From contig CBDFKJ010000006.1 in NCBI GenBank assembly GCA_965248805.1, positions 372,001 through 436,000 on the forward strand: DNA of 64,000 bases, read 5' to 3'. Of this stretch, positions 8,870 to 20,352 are shown in pieces. How positions within the stretch are numbered: position 1 is the stretch's first letter; every line of letters starts with the position of its first letter. This stretch comes from CBDFKJ01 sp965248805 (GTDB lineage Bacteria; Pseudomonadota; Alphaproteobacteria; UBA6615). Both the position numbers and the translations under genes were made by a program. Below the pieces are notes generated by a model. It was not told the origin of the DNA and did no database searches. It saw only the letters and a list, made by a program, of their open reading frames with translations.

Positions 8870-8894
8870 CGCTCAAACGAAGGAGAGAGGCTCC

Positions 8895-9548
8895 ATGGCC
8901 TGGCCCACCGACGACCTCGCCACCGACCACTTCGATGCCGGCACCGACAGCCCGGCCGACGCCCGGCCCGTGATCAAGAAGGCAATCGACTACCTCAAGG
9001 CGATTATGGCGGCGCTGGGTGTCGCAGGCGGCATGTGCGAGCTCAACGCCAACGCCAAGGTGCCCGACGGCCGCATCGGCCGCGGCGCCGCAGACGGCGT
9101 CGCGCCCCTCGACGCAAACGCCAAGGTGCCCGCCACCCACCTGCCGGACGCCACCACCGACGCCGCCGGCGCCCTCAGCCTCGCAACCGATGCCGAGGCC
9201 GAGAACGCCTCCGGGCCCGGCGTCCTCCAGGCCCGCCAGATCGCTCTGCGCACCGCGACCACAGGCCGGGCCGGCGCCGCCGAGCTTGCCACGACCGCGG
9301 AAGCGCTCTCCGGACAAGACCAGACGCGCGCCATGACGCCCTCCGCCACCAAGGCGGCCATCGACGCCGCCATCGCCGCCGTGCCCGGCGGTATTACAAG
9401 CGTCCGTGTCGCGAACACGACCGGCCCCAACCAGGGACAAGGCACCGTTCTTGATAGAGAGACATACGCGCTCCAAACAAGCGTCAGTAGCGGGATCGTC
9501 ACCGTCACCTTGGTCAAGACCAATCACTATGTGGACGACGATCCCTGA
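8895..9548 (+). CDS. Tail fibre-like protein (217 aa)
   Basis: The product is an Ala/Asp/Thr-rich repetitive protein with repeated ANAKVP motifs (residues about 50-80), ATDAEAEN and, near residue 148, the MTPSATKAAID stretch that often precedes the tip domain in phage side-tail fibres. The last 60 residues form a small beta-rich domain. A strong Shine-Dalgarno sequence (AAGGAGAGAG) precedes ATG 8895. It is the last gene of the tail operon. Compared with the twin at 52561-53217, changes concentrate in the C-terminal domain (LDRE/LVRE, TSVSSG/RSVSGG, NHYVDDD/NQYEEDDD), which would fit selection on the receptor-binding end. Confidence 0.75.
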   Translation: MAWPTDDLATDHFDAGTDSPADARPVIKKAIDYLKAIMAALGVAGGMCELNANAKVPDGRIGRGAADGVAPLDANAKVPATHLPDATTDAAGALSLATDAEAENASGPGVLQARQIALRTATTGRAGAAELATTAEALSGQDQTRAMTPSATKAAIDAAIAAVPGGITSVRVANTTGPNQGQGTVLDRETYALQTSVSSGIVTVTLVKTNHYVDDDP

Positions 9549-9567
9549 TATTTCGGAGGGCATTGGC

Positions 9568-9592
9568 AACTTTCCGATATTTTCGGAAAGTT
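9568..9592. other. Perfect 10-bp hairpin after the fibre gene
   Basis: AACTTTCCGA (9568-9577) and TCGGAAAGTT (9583-9592) form a perfect stem with a 5-base loop, 20 bases after the fibre stop. It is followed by A residues, not a T-run, so it is not a standard intrinsic terminator for the tail operon. It is fully conserved at 52517-52541, and similarity between the two prophage copies ends about 13 bases beyond it. It may protect the 3' end of the message or be tied to the recombination border. Confidence 0.6.
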
Positions 9593-9605
9593 CAAAAAAC
9601 TCTTC

Positions 9606-9932
9606 CGGAATTATAAGTTATGGGCTTGACGAAGACTTTTGTCCCGATTCTGAAAGACTTTTGTCCGCTTACATCCGGGGAAGCAAAATCCCACCGGGGC
9701 GCTGCAGCGCTCGACGCTGAGGCGCAGGGTCAACCGCGAGGAGCAGGGGGGGCACGGTGCCGGCCGAGTTCCGGTGCTGGGTGTGGCGGGCGTAGCGTTT
9801 TCTCGGTCGGTTCTCCGCGACCGTCGGTGGATTCGGGGCGAATCGGTGGGACGCTCGCCGCCGGAAACCTAAGGATTGTATAGAACTACAGGCTGCCCCA
9901 CTTTCCGCTAACCGATTGATATCTATGACTCG
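9606..9932. other. Non-coding border between prophage tail and chromosome
   Basis: I see no convincing gene in this stretch, which begins where homology to the right copy ends. It contains a short near-duplicate (GACTTTTGTCC at about 9628 and 9657) and G-rich low-complexity DNA around 9740-9800. No integrase or tRNA gene is visible. Confidence 0.6.
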
Positions 9933-10235
9933 GTGAATTTCTGCCGAGGCTCACACCCTACCGGGGGGCTGGCCCTGCGCGTCCTTGCCCTAATGGCTGC
10001 CGCGGGCATGGGCGCCTGCGCCATTACCGACCGCTACGACGCCGCCCAAATCATCAGCGCCAGCGATTCCGAGGTGGCGGTCCTCGTCGGCACGCGGCGC
10101 AACCCGAACCCGATCGCGTCCGAACACTGTGCCACGGTCGGCAGGACCTCGGTGCTCGACAGCTACGAGGTGGCAGAGACAACGGGACTCGGACCGACCG
10201 CGTTCGTCTACCGCTTTCGCTGCGTCGACCGGTGA
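9933..10235 (+). CDS. Small hypothetical lipoprotein
   Basis: This frame of up to 100 residues carries an N-terminal hydrophobic run, ALRVLALMAAAGMGACAITD, that looks like a lipoprotein signal with the lipidated Cys at residue about 29. The mature part is short, polar, and has two further Cys residues (SEHCATVGR and FRCVDR) that could form a disulfide. I do not recognise a family. The GTG at 9933 lacks a clear ribosome binding site, so the start is uncertain. It lies just outside the prophage arm and has no obvious operon partner. Confidence 0.5.
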   Translation: MNFCRGSHPTGGLALRVLALMAAAGMGACAITDRYDAAQIISASDSEVAVLVGTRRNPNPIASEHCATVGRTSVLDSYEVAETTGLGPTAFVYRFRCVDR

Positions 10236-10276
10236 TCCGCCCGCGAGCGCAACGACCGGACGTTCGACTCTTATCC

Positions 10277-10459
10277 CTACGCTCGATGGCCGGAGCCGCG
10301 AATCAATATGATCGTGAGCAACCCCTGTGCCACGATGAACGCGGAGGCCACCCAAAGGTAGGGCTCAACGTCATCAGACCGGCCCACATGAACGGCGTGC
10401 AACACACCCAGAGCGACGAGTAGGACTGCTCCAAAGAGCACGATTCTGTTCAATGTCAT
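10277..10459 (-). CDS. Small two-helix membrane protein (60 aa)
   Basis: The 60-residue product starts MTLNRIVLFGAVLLVALGVL and has a second hydrophobic segment (PYLWVASAFIVAQGLLTIIL), giving two transmembrane helices joined by a short charged loop. I chose the internal ATG at 10459 because the first helix follows directly; a longer version starting at 10495 adds a charged leader. No family is recognised. It converges with the small lipoprotein gene to its left. Confidence 0.5.
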   Translation of the reverse strand: MTLNRIVLFGAVLLVALGVLHAVHVGRSDDVEPYLWVASAFIVAQGLLTIILIRGSGHRA

Positions 10460-10570
10460 GGAAATGGCTCGCTCCGGGCTGTCTCTCCGAAGCAATCAAA
10501 CCTGCGGTCTCCCAGCGGGCGGCGCAAGGTCTGCCCTAAGCAGCGGTTCCACGCGGCGGTAAGGTGCGCC

Positions 10571-10690
10571 TCAGCCGGCGGCGATCACGACGGCAACGCC
10601 CCAGGCAATCAGCGCGGTACCGCTGACACGGCCAATCGGCACGCCATGGGGCGTCAGCTTCTCACCCGCACGAACGCGAGCAGCAAGGCG
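10571..10690 (-). pseudogene. Remnant of a membrane protein C-terminus (DUF2182-like?)
   Basis: Read on the minus strand, this stretch encodes GEKLTPHGVPIGRVSG followed by TALIAWGVAVVIAAG and a stop. It resembles the final helix of DUF2182-type predicted metal-binding membrane proteins, but no upstream part of such a gene is present. It therefore looks like a decayed fragment. The family guess is from memory and weak. Confidence 0.3.
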
Positions 10691-10831
10691 CGGAAATTGC
10701 GCTGCGAACGGTCTTGGTGCTACCACTACAATCAGCTCCGACGGGTCGTTTTAGGACTCACGGGTCAATTGCATATCCTGGGGCGGAACACGCGGCCGAT
10801 GCCGCCCGGAGTCGTCCATGGAGATGCAGTC

Positions 10832-12170
10832 ATGACTCGCAAAGATGCCCGCGGCGAGCCCACTTCAGCGACAACCGCGCCGGCGATCGAGGCCTTTGAG
10901 ACTGCGCTCGGCCAATTCCATGCCTACCGCGGCGACCCGGTAGCAACCATCGACAGTGCGCTCGATGCGGACCCGGACTTCGTCATGGGCCATGGTTTCC
11001 GTGCCGAGCTTCATATTTCCCTCTGGGAAAGGAGTGTCCTGCCCGAGATCCAAAAGAGTCTCGGCCGCCTGTCCGAGCTGGAGGCAAATGAGCGCGAGCG
11101 GGCGCACATCGCCGCAATCCGCGCCTGGTTCGGGGGCGACTGGGAAGGCTTCCGCGCGCGCCTCGACCGGCTGCTGGCCGAGCATCCGCGTGATGCGCTC
11201 GCGCTGCAGATCGGACACCTCTCCGACTTCTACCGCGGAGACCGGGACAACCTGCGGGCTCGCAATGCGCGGGCCCTGCCGGCCTGGTCGCCGGAGACGC
11301 CGGGGTACGGTTTCGTGCACGGCATGCTCGCTTTTGGCCAGGAAGAATGTGGCGACTACGGGCGCGCCGAAGAGAGCGGGCGGCACGCCATCGAGCTGGA
11401 GGCGGACGACTTGCTGGGCTCAACACGCCGTCGCGCACGTCATGGAGATACAGGCCCGTCAGGCCGAGGGCATCGCCTTCATGGAGTCCCGCCAGGACCA
11501 TTGGGCACAGGACGACAACGCCTTCGCGTTCCACAACTGGTGGCACACGGCGCTCTTCTACCTCGACCAGGGGGACGCCGTGAAGGCACTGGCGCTCCAC
11601 GACAGCAGGGTCCGACCCGAGGCGTCGGAGATCCAACTCGAAATGCTCGACGCCACCGCGTTGCTCTGGCGCCTGCACCTGCGCGGCATCGATGTCGGCG
11701 ATCGCTGGCAGGAGCTGGCGGCGACCTATGATCGGATCGCCGACGACGGCTTCTACGCCTTCAACGACATGCACGCCATGATGAGCTACGTTGCATCAGG
11801 GCGTGCCGCGGCGGCGGCGCGCCTGCTGGCCGCGGTCAAGCGGGCGGCGGAGACCGAAGGCACCAACGGTGGTATGACGCGGGCCGTGGGCCTGCCCATC
11901 GTGCGGGCGGTCGAGGCTTTCGGTCGCGAACGCTATGGTGAAGCGGTCGAACTCCTTCTGCCGGTCCGTTACCGCGCGCATGCCTTCGGAGGCAGTCACG
12001 CCCAGCGCGACATCGTGCATCGGACGCTACTGGAAGCAGCGCTTCGCGACGGGCAGTATGCCCTCGCCTACGCGCTCGCCAGTGAGCGCACGGCGCTGAA
12101 GTCACATTGTGCCTTCAGCTGGCAACTCCGCCGGCGTGCGAGCGACGGGCGTGAAGCAATCGCAGTCTAG
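10832..12170 (+). pseudogene. TPR protein (TTC38-like), split by a frameshift
   Basis: Two overlapping frames together read as one tetratricopeptide-type protein of about 445 residues, as in the TTC38 family. The first frame (ATG 10832, GGAG upstream) gives AYRGDPVATIDSALDADPD, NERERAHIAAI and YGFVHGMLAFGQEECGDY, ending ELEADDLL. The expected continuation WAQHAVAHVMEIQARQAEG is found one base over, and runs on through HNWWHTALFYLDQGD to the TAG at 12170. The shift lies at about 11411-11420. TTC38-like proteins are helical repeat proteins of unknown biochemical role. It is either a real one-base indel or an assembly error; if the latter, the gene is intact. Confidence 0.7.
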
Positions 12171-12307
12171 CAGCCGGCGAAGCCTTTCAAAGCGCGGATC
12201 GCCAAAGTAGCCTTCATCGAGAGTTCGGACGGCTTGGCAGTGGCCGAGCACGGGCGGCGCATGGAGCGCCCGCGGGTGGGGCTCGGTGAGGTAGACAATT
12301 CCGAATA

Positions 12308-13084
12308 ATGGTCGCCGGTCCCGCCGAAGAACGCATCAAGCGGGTCCTGCGCGAGATCGCCGCGGAGTATCCAGCCGACCTGCGCAGCGGTCAGCGGGCG
12401 GACATCGATCGTATCGCGTTCAACATCGGTCTGGTCGTCGCACGAACGCGCGAGGACGCACGCGTGTGCGACATCGGCGGCGGCGTCGGCATGTTCTCAG
12501 TCGGATGTGCAGCGCTCGGCATGACGGCGCATCTCGTCGATGACTTCAACGATACCGTCAACAAACTGCACGGCGAAGATATGCTCGCCCTGCACAAACA
12601 ACGGGGCGTGCACGTCATTCGGTGCGATGTGGTCTCCGAGCCTCTCGACCTCGAAACGGACTCATTTGACGCCATCACCTCGTTCGACAGCATGGAGCAC
12701 TGGCACAATTCGCCGAAGTCCCTGTTCCATCGGCTGACAGGCGCGCTGGCGCCGGGCGGGATTTTCGTCCTGGGCGTGCCGAATTGCGTCAATTTGCGCA
12801 AGCGTCTCTCCGTACCTCTTGGCTCCGGCAAATGGAGTTCGATGGACGACTGGTACGAGGAGCCCGTCTTCCGCGGGCATGTGCGCGAGCCCGACGTCGC
12901 GGATTTGCAATACATCGCGCGCGACCTGGGGCTCCGGAACGTCGAGATCATCGGCCGGAACTGGCTCGGCTATCATTCACGCATCGGGCTCGTGCGCCGC
13001 GCCATGCCGCTTGCGGATCGGCTCTTGAGTCGCTTTCCGACACTCTGCGCCGACCTTTACATGATTGGCCGGAAGCCGGCGTGA
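12308..13084 (+). CDS. Class I SAM-dependent methyltransferase
   Basis: The 258-residue protein has a Rossmann-type methyltransferase core: motif I VCDIGGGVGMFSVG (residues about 55-68), an acidic end of strand 2 (HLVDDFND), SFDAITSFDSMEHW (motif IV/V) and the post-core GALAPGGIFVLGVPNCVN. This looks like the Ubie/Methyltransf_11-type group that modifies small molecules, lipids or sugars; the acceptor cannot be told from sequence. It is followed by the convergent dcd gene 19 bases away. Upstream, 12171-12307 holds no gene I can support. Confidence 0.8.
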   Translation: MVAGPAEERIKRVLREIAAEYPADLRSGQRADIDRIAFNIGLVVARTREDARVCDIGGGVGMFSVGCAALGMTAHLVDDFNDTVNKLHGEDMLALHKQRGVHVIRCDVVSEPLDLETDSFDAITSFDSMEHWHNSPKSLFHRLTGALAPGGIFVLGVPNCVNLRKRLSVPLGSGKWSSMDDWYEEPVFRGHVREPDVADLQYIARDLGLRNVEIIGRNWLGYHSRIGLVRRAMPLADRLLSRFPTLCADLYMIGRKPA

Positions 13085-13102
13085 TCGAGGCGGCCGAGCC
13101 TA

Positions 13103-14251
13103 TCAGGTTCGCTTGAACTGCTTGGCAAGGGCCAGACCCTGATCCTGGTACTTGGAACCAATCGACGGGCCATAGACTTTCGCCGGCATCTCGCTCAACG
13201 GCTCGTAGATCAGTCGCCCGACGATCTGGCCGTCCTCCAGCAGGAACGGTACCTCGTGTGAGCGCACCTCGAGCACCGCCCGCGTGCCTTCGATTTCACC
13301 TTCGGCGCCGTGGCCGAAACCGGGGTCGAAGAACCCGGCGTAGTGGACGCGAAACTCGCCGACCGAAGGGTCGTAGGCCACCATTTCAGCGGCGTGGTCC
13401 GGCGGCACGCGGATCTTCTCCTTCGAGACAAACAAGTGGAAGGCGTCCGGTTCCAGCACAACCGAGTTGTCATGCGACGTTAGAATTACATCCCAATAGT
13501 CTGGCATGTCGTAGTAATCCAACTTGGCAATCTCGATGATCGAACTGTGCTGGCGGGCGCGATAGCCGGCGACATTGCTGCCCTCGACGCCGGCCAGATC
13601 GATGCCGACCCGCAGCCCGCCTTCGATGTGCGCGGGCGCCGGCGCATCTTCCCGGTAGACCAGGCCGCGGTCGGCGTCGAGGCGCGCCAGAGTCGGCCCC
13701 GAATAGGCCGGCGCGCCCCGGGAGAAGCGCAGCTGGTTCAGGCAATCACCGGCGCGGGCCAGCACCGTAAACGTGCGCGGAGCGATCTCGACATAGAGCT
13801 GCCCGCGGTAGCCCTTGGCGACCTGATCGAACACCGCGCTGTAGTCGGTGATGAGACGGGTAAAGACATCCAGCCGGCCGGTGCTGCTTTTGGCATTGGC
13901 GCGCGCGGAGATGCCCTTCGGCAGCTGCAGCGATTCTTGCAGCGGTACAACGTAGACGCAGCCCCGCTCCAGCACCGCGCCTGCGCTCAGATCCATGGTG
14001 TGCATCTTCAGGGTATCGATCTTGCGCGCGACCGGCGCCCGCTCGCCGGGCAGAAAGCTCGCCCGTACGCGGTGGGCGACATTGCCCAGGCGCAGGTCCA
14101 GGCTCGCCGGCTGGATCTGTTCCTCGCCGATCGGCGCGTCTGCGCGCACCGCGCCGCGTTCGATCAGCGCCGTGATTCGCTGTGACGGCAAGATACCGCC
14201 GCGGGTCGCGACCGACACGTCGGCATCCGGAAACAGAGCGGCCCCCGTCAT
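13103..14251 (-). CDS. dcd: 2'-deoxycytidine 5'-triphosphate deaminase (two-module form)
   Basis: The 382-residue protein is about twice the length of the E. coli Dcd and matches the alphaproteobacterial double-module version. It deaminates dCTP to dUTP for thymidylate synthesis. The N-terminal half contains PASLDLRLGNVAHRVRASFL and ARANAKSSTGRLDVFTRLITD, the substrate-site strand of the dUTPase-like fold. The second half repeats the pattern with FFDPGFGHGAEGEIEGTRAV and ends DQGLALAKQF. The gene lies 25 bases downstream of ssb on the same strand, so the two are probably co-transcribed. Confidence is high from overall pattern. Confidence 0.9.
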   Translation of the reverse strand: MTGAALFPDADVSVATRGGILPSQRITALIERGAVRADAPIGEEQIQPASLDLRLGNVAHRVRASFLPGERAPVARKIDTLKMHTMDLSAGAVLERGCVYVVPLQESLQLPKGISARANAKSSTGRLDVFTRLITDYSAVFDQVAKGYRGQLYVEIAPRTFTVLARAGDCLNQLRFSRGAPAYSGPTLARLDADRGLVYREDAPAPAHIEGGLRVGIDLAGVEGSNVAGYRARQHSSIIEIAKLDYYDMPDYWDVILTSHDNSVVLEPDAFHLFVSKEKIRVPPDHAAEMVAYDPSVGEFRVHYAGFFDPGFGHGAEGEIEGTRAVLEVRSHEVPFLLEDGQIVGRLIYEPLSEMPAKVYGPSIGSKYQDQGLALAKQFKRT

Positions 14252-14275
14252 GGCACCGCCTTTCCGACTGCCGCG

Positions 14276-14728
14276 CTAAAAAGGAATGTCGTCGTCGAGA
14301 TCGACCGGACCACCACCGCCAGACGGCGGGCCCTCGCGTCCCGGCTCTCCGCGGTCGCCCTCGTCGCTGACGTCGCCGCGGCCATCAAGCATGATCAACT
14401 GACCGCGGAAGCGACGCAGCACGACTTCGGTGGAGTAGCGATCCTGCCCCGACTGATCGGTCCACTTGCGGGTTTGCAGCTCGCCCTCCAGATACACCTT
14501 TCGGCCCTTCTGTAGGTAGCGCTCGGCGACACCGACGATGTTCTGATCGAATACCACGACCCGGTGCCACTCGGTGCGCTCCTGCATGTCGCCGGTGCCC
14601 TTGTCGCGCCAGCGCTCCGACGTCGCGACCGACAGATTGGCCACCTTGTCGCCGGACTGCATGGACCGGATTTCCGGATCGCGGCCCAGATTGCCGACCA
14701 GGATTACTTTGTTGACGCTGCCCGCCAT
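14276..14728 (-). CDS. ssb: Single-stranded DNA-binding protein
   Basis: The 150-residue protein coats single-stranded DNA in replication, repair and recombination. It starts MAGSVNKVILVGNLGRDPE and contains ERTEWHRVVVFDQ and VYLEGELQTRKWTDQ of the OB fold. A Gly/Asp-rich linker leads to the partner-binding tip DDDIPF. I chose the ATG at 14728 rather than an upstream in-frame start, because the conserved domain begins there. It is divergent from uvrA, as in many proteobacteria, and followed by dcd. Confidence 0.97.
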   Translation of the reverse strand: MAGSVNKVILVGNLGRDPEIRSMQSGDKVANLSVATSERWRDKGTGDMQERTEWHRVVVFDQNIVGVAERYLQKGRKVYLEGELQTRKWTDQSGQDRYSTEVVLRRFRGQLIMLDGRGDVSDEGDRGEPGREGPPSGGGGPVDLDDDIPF

Positions 14729-14752
14729 TTTCCGCGGCTCCGTTTTGAGTCG

Positions 14753-14765
14753 TGCCAAATTGGCA
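14753..14765. promoter_or_regulatory. 13-bp perfect palindrome upstream of ssb
   Basis: TGCCAA-A-TTGGCA lies 24 bases upstream of the ssb ATG in the ssb/uvrA divergent region. The symmetry suggests a binding site for a dimeric regulator. It does not match the usual alphaproteobacterial LexA box (GTTC-N7-GTTC), and I see no such box in the 189-base spacer even though ssb and uvrA are common SOS genes. No regulator is identified. Confidence 0.35.
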
Positions 14766-14917
14766 TAGACCACCAACCGTGCCAACCGCCGAGGCCCCGG
14801 TTTACCCACATTTCGGGTAGGCACCGGGCCGATGTCAGGCATAGCAATTTGCTCACCGAATCGCCATCCTAGAGCCTCATTGGGCGCGGCGATTGGCGCC
14901 GATGGTGGGACCCGATC

Positions 14918-17776
<2,859 letters not shown>

Positions 17777-17789
17777 TCGGGCAGCCGGA

Positions 17790-18966
17790 TTGAGCACGGC
17801 ATCTGCGGGACCCCGGGCCGCAGAGCTGACCGACTGGCTGCTGGATCAGGGCCGCCAGATCAGGCGCACCCGTGACCTGCTCTCCGCGTTGTGCCGAAAG
17901 ATGAACGACGCCGGTGTGCCGGTGTGGCGCTCCACGATCCACATCCGCCAGCTGCATCCGGAATTGTTCGGGCGCACCTATTTATGGACCGAAGACATGA
18001 AGACGGCGCAGCAGATCCCGAGACGCTTCGGCGTCCAGGATACTGCCTTCTTCCGTGACAGCCCCATCGCCCTAATCTACGACGGCGGGCCGGCAATGCG
18101 CCGCCGGCTCGCGGGAGCGCAGGCGCAGATCGACTTTCCGATCCTCGCCGAACTGCAGGCCGACGGCGCCAGCGACTACACGGCCCATCCGGTTCGCTTC
18201 GGCACCGGCGATCAGATGGCGATCACCTTCGCGACCCGGCGCCCGGATGGCTTTGCGGACCGCGATCTGGCGCTGATCGACGCCATTCTGCCGGCGCTTT
18301 CCCCGTTGCTGGAACTGCGACAGGTGTACCTCAACGCCGAGGCATTGCTCGACACTTATGTCGGGCACGACGCCGGCGCGCGCATTCTGTCGGGCGACAT
18401 TCACCGCGGCGATCCTGTGGATGTGCGACATCCGCGACTTCACGCGAACGAGCGAGGCATTACCCAGGGACACCCTAATCGGGCTGCTCAACGATTTCTT
18501 CGACTGCATGGCCGAGCCGGTCCATGCGCATGGCGGCGAAGTGCTGAAATTCATGGGTGACGCCATGCTGGCGATCTTTCGCCTGGACGCGGACGCTGCC
18601 GCGCAAGGGCACCACGCGCTGGCGGCGGCGCGCGAAGCAACTTCGCGGGTCGACGACCTCAACCAACGCCGTACCGAGGCCAGGGAGGACGCGATCCGCT
18701 ACGGTCTGGCGCTGCGTGTTGGCGAAGTGATCTATGGCAATATCGGTGCATCGAACCGCCTGGACTTCACGGTCATCGGACTCGCCGTTAACCGGGTCGC
18801 CCGGCTGGAGACGCTGCGGACGACGCTCGATTGCGGTCTGGTGCTGTCGGCGGACTTCGTGGCCCAATTCCCCGGCGACTACGTCTCGCTGGGCCACCAC
18901 CAATTGCGCGGGATCGCCGCGCCGGAGGAAGTGTTCGCGCCGCGGTCGTTGGCAAGCCCCTCTTGA
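17790..18966 (+). pseudogene. Adenylate/guanylate cyclase family protein, split by a frameshift
   Basis: The first frame (TTG start about 17790, weak site) gives an N-terminal sensor-like region and ends near GARILSGDIHRG. The catalytic part then appears one base over: AAILWMCDIRDFTRTSEAL, HGGEVLKFMGDAMLAIF, RYGLALRVGEVIYGNIGASN and LDFTVIGLAVNRVARLE, ending at 18966. These are class III cyclase motifs with the metal-binding Asp residues in CDIRDFT and FMGDAM. The linker between the halves looks shortened, so a small deletion at about 18400-18415 probably caused the shift. As written the protein would lack its catalytic domain. Sequencing error is the alternative. Confidence 0.75.
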
Positions 18967-18990
18967 GCGGGCAAAACTGAGGGCACGATA

Positions 18991-20352
18991 ATGGACAACA
19001 TGGAGCCGATCCACGTCATCGGCGGCGGACTGGCCGGCTGCGAGGCCGCGTGGCAGATCGCGCGCGCCGGCGGGCGCGTGATCCTGCATGAAATGCGCCC
19101 CGGGACATCGACTCCCGCGCATCAAACCGACCAACTCGCGGAGTTGGTGTGCTCGAACTCCTTCCGTTCCGACGACGCCGAGTACAACGCGGTCGGGCTG
19201 CTCCATGCCGAGATGCGCGCCTGCGACTCCCTCATCATGGCCTGCGGTGACTGTCACAAGGTGCCGGCGGGCGGTGCGCTCGCGGTCGACCGCAACGGAT
19301 TCGCGGCAGAGGTGGGGGAACGTCTCAGCACACACAAGCGTGTCGCGATCGAGCGCGGCGAGGTCGCCGGACTGCCGCCCGCGGACTGGCCGTCGGTCAT
19401 CGTCGCGACCGGACCCCTGACCTCGGCCGGCCTAAGTGCGGCGATCCTGGCGCTCACCGGCGAAGCGAACCTCGCCTTCTTCGATGCCATCGCGCCGATC
19501 GTTTACAAGGAGTCGATCGACTTCGACGTGGCCTGGTTTCAGTCGCGCTACGACAAGGGCGGGCCGGCCGGCGACGGCCGCGACTACATCAACTGCCCGC
19601 TAAGCCGGGACGAATATCTCGGCTTCATCGACGCGCTTCGGTCGGCTGAAAAGACCGTCTTCCGCGAGTGGGAGATGGATACGCCCTACTTCGAGGGCTG
19701 CCTGCCGATCGAAGTGATGGCCGAGCGCGGTATCGACACGCTGCGCTTCGGGCCGATGAAACCGGTTGGATTGACCGATCCGCGCACCGGCGCACGGTCC
19801 CACGCGGTCGTGCAGCTGCGTCAGGACAACGCGCTCGGCACCCTCTACAACATCGTCGGCTTCCAGACCAAGCTGAAGTATGGGGCGCAGACGGAAGTGT
19901 TTCGCCGCATCCCCGGCCTGGCGAATGCCGAGTTCGCGCGCCTCGGCGGCGTGCATCGCAACACCTTCATCAACAGCCCCAAGCTGCTCGACGGGGAGCT
20001 GCGCTTGAAAGCCATGCCGCGCCTGCGCTTCGCAGGGCAAATGACCGGCGTCGAAGGCTATGTCGAAAGCGCCGCCATCGGCCTTCTCGCCGGTCGCTTC
20101 GCCGCGGCAGAGCGCACCCGGACGACGATTGCCCCTCCGCCGCCAACCACCGCGCTTGGCGCCCTGATCGGTCACATCACCGGCGGCGCCGACGCCCAGA
20201 CCTTTCAGCCGATGAATGCCAACTTCGGCCTGTTCCCGCCTCTGCCCGGCCGCCTGCGGGGTCGCGAGCGCAGACGCGCCGTCACCCAGCGTGCTCGCGC
20301 GGATCTCGACGCGTGGCTCACCGATCAGGGCACGCTAGTAGCCGCCGAATAG
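18991..20352 (+). CDS. trmFO: Folate/FAD-dependent tRNA (uracil-54-C5)-methyltransferase
   Basis: The 453-residue flavoprotein makes 5-methyluridine at position 54 of tRNA, using methylene-tetrahydrofolate. The N-terminal FAD site is IHVIGGGLAGCEAAWQIARA. The family blocks CSNSFRSDD, KVPAGGALAVDRNGFA, ESAAIGLLAGRF and MNANFGLFPPL are all present. The ATG at 18991 lies 24 bases after the broken cyclase. Its end overlaps the convergent NDUFAF6-like gene by 18 bases. Length and motifs are normal. Confidence 0.96.
   Translation: MDNMEPIHVIGGGLAGCEAAWQIARAGGRVILHEMRPGTSTPAHQTDQLAELVCSNSFRSDDAEYNAVGLLHAEMRACDSLIMACGDCHKVPAGGALAVDRNGFAAEVGERLSTHKRVAIERGEVAGLPPADWPSVIVATGPLTSAGLSAAILALTGEANLAFFDAIAPIVYKESIDFDVAWFQSRYDKGGPAGDGRDYINCPLSRDEYLGFIDALRSAEKTVFREWEMDTPYFEGCLPIEVMAERGIDTLRFGPMKPVGLTDPRTGARSHAVVQLRQDNALGTLYNIVGFQTKLKYGAQTEVFRRIPGLANAEFARLGGVHRNTFINSPKLLDGELRLKAMPRLRFAGQMTGVEGYVESAAIGLLAGRFAAAERTRTTIAPPPPTTALGALIGHITGGADAQTFQPMNANFGLFPPLPGRLRGRERRRAVTQRARADLDAWLTDQGTLVAAE

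Larger units (their letters stand above)
1..9605 (+). repeat. Left arm of a ~9 kb inverted duplication (prophage tail module)
   Basis: This stretch reappears in reverse orientation at 52504-61493 with the same genes, overlaps and non-coding signals, and only scattered substitutions; for example the two 795-residue tape-measure proteins differ at about half a dozen positions. The arm is cut by the window start, so its outer end is unknown. Its inner end is near 9605, where similarity to the other copy stops a few bases past a shared hairpin. The length difference (9605 versus 8990) is explained almost wholly by 609 extra bases in the tandem array of the DUF1833 gene. The two arms flank about 43 kb of housekeeping genes. 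Confidence 0.95.

Noticed and set aside
9677..9692. GGGGAAGCAAAATCCC resembling a tRNA-Cys anticodon arm near the left prophage border
   Set aside because: It folds as a small stem-loop and looks like the core at 52192-52206, but lacks T at position 33 and all other tRNA arms. It may be chance or an attachment-core relic; not enough to call.
12113..12307. Open frame on the minus strand between the TPR pseudogene and the methyltransferase
   Set aside because: It reads about 60 residues without an acceptable start codon and overlaps the TPR gene end; no family is recognised.
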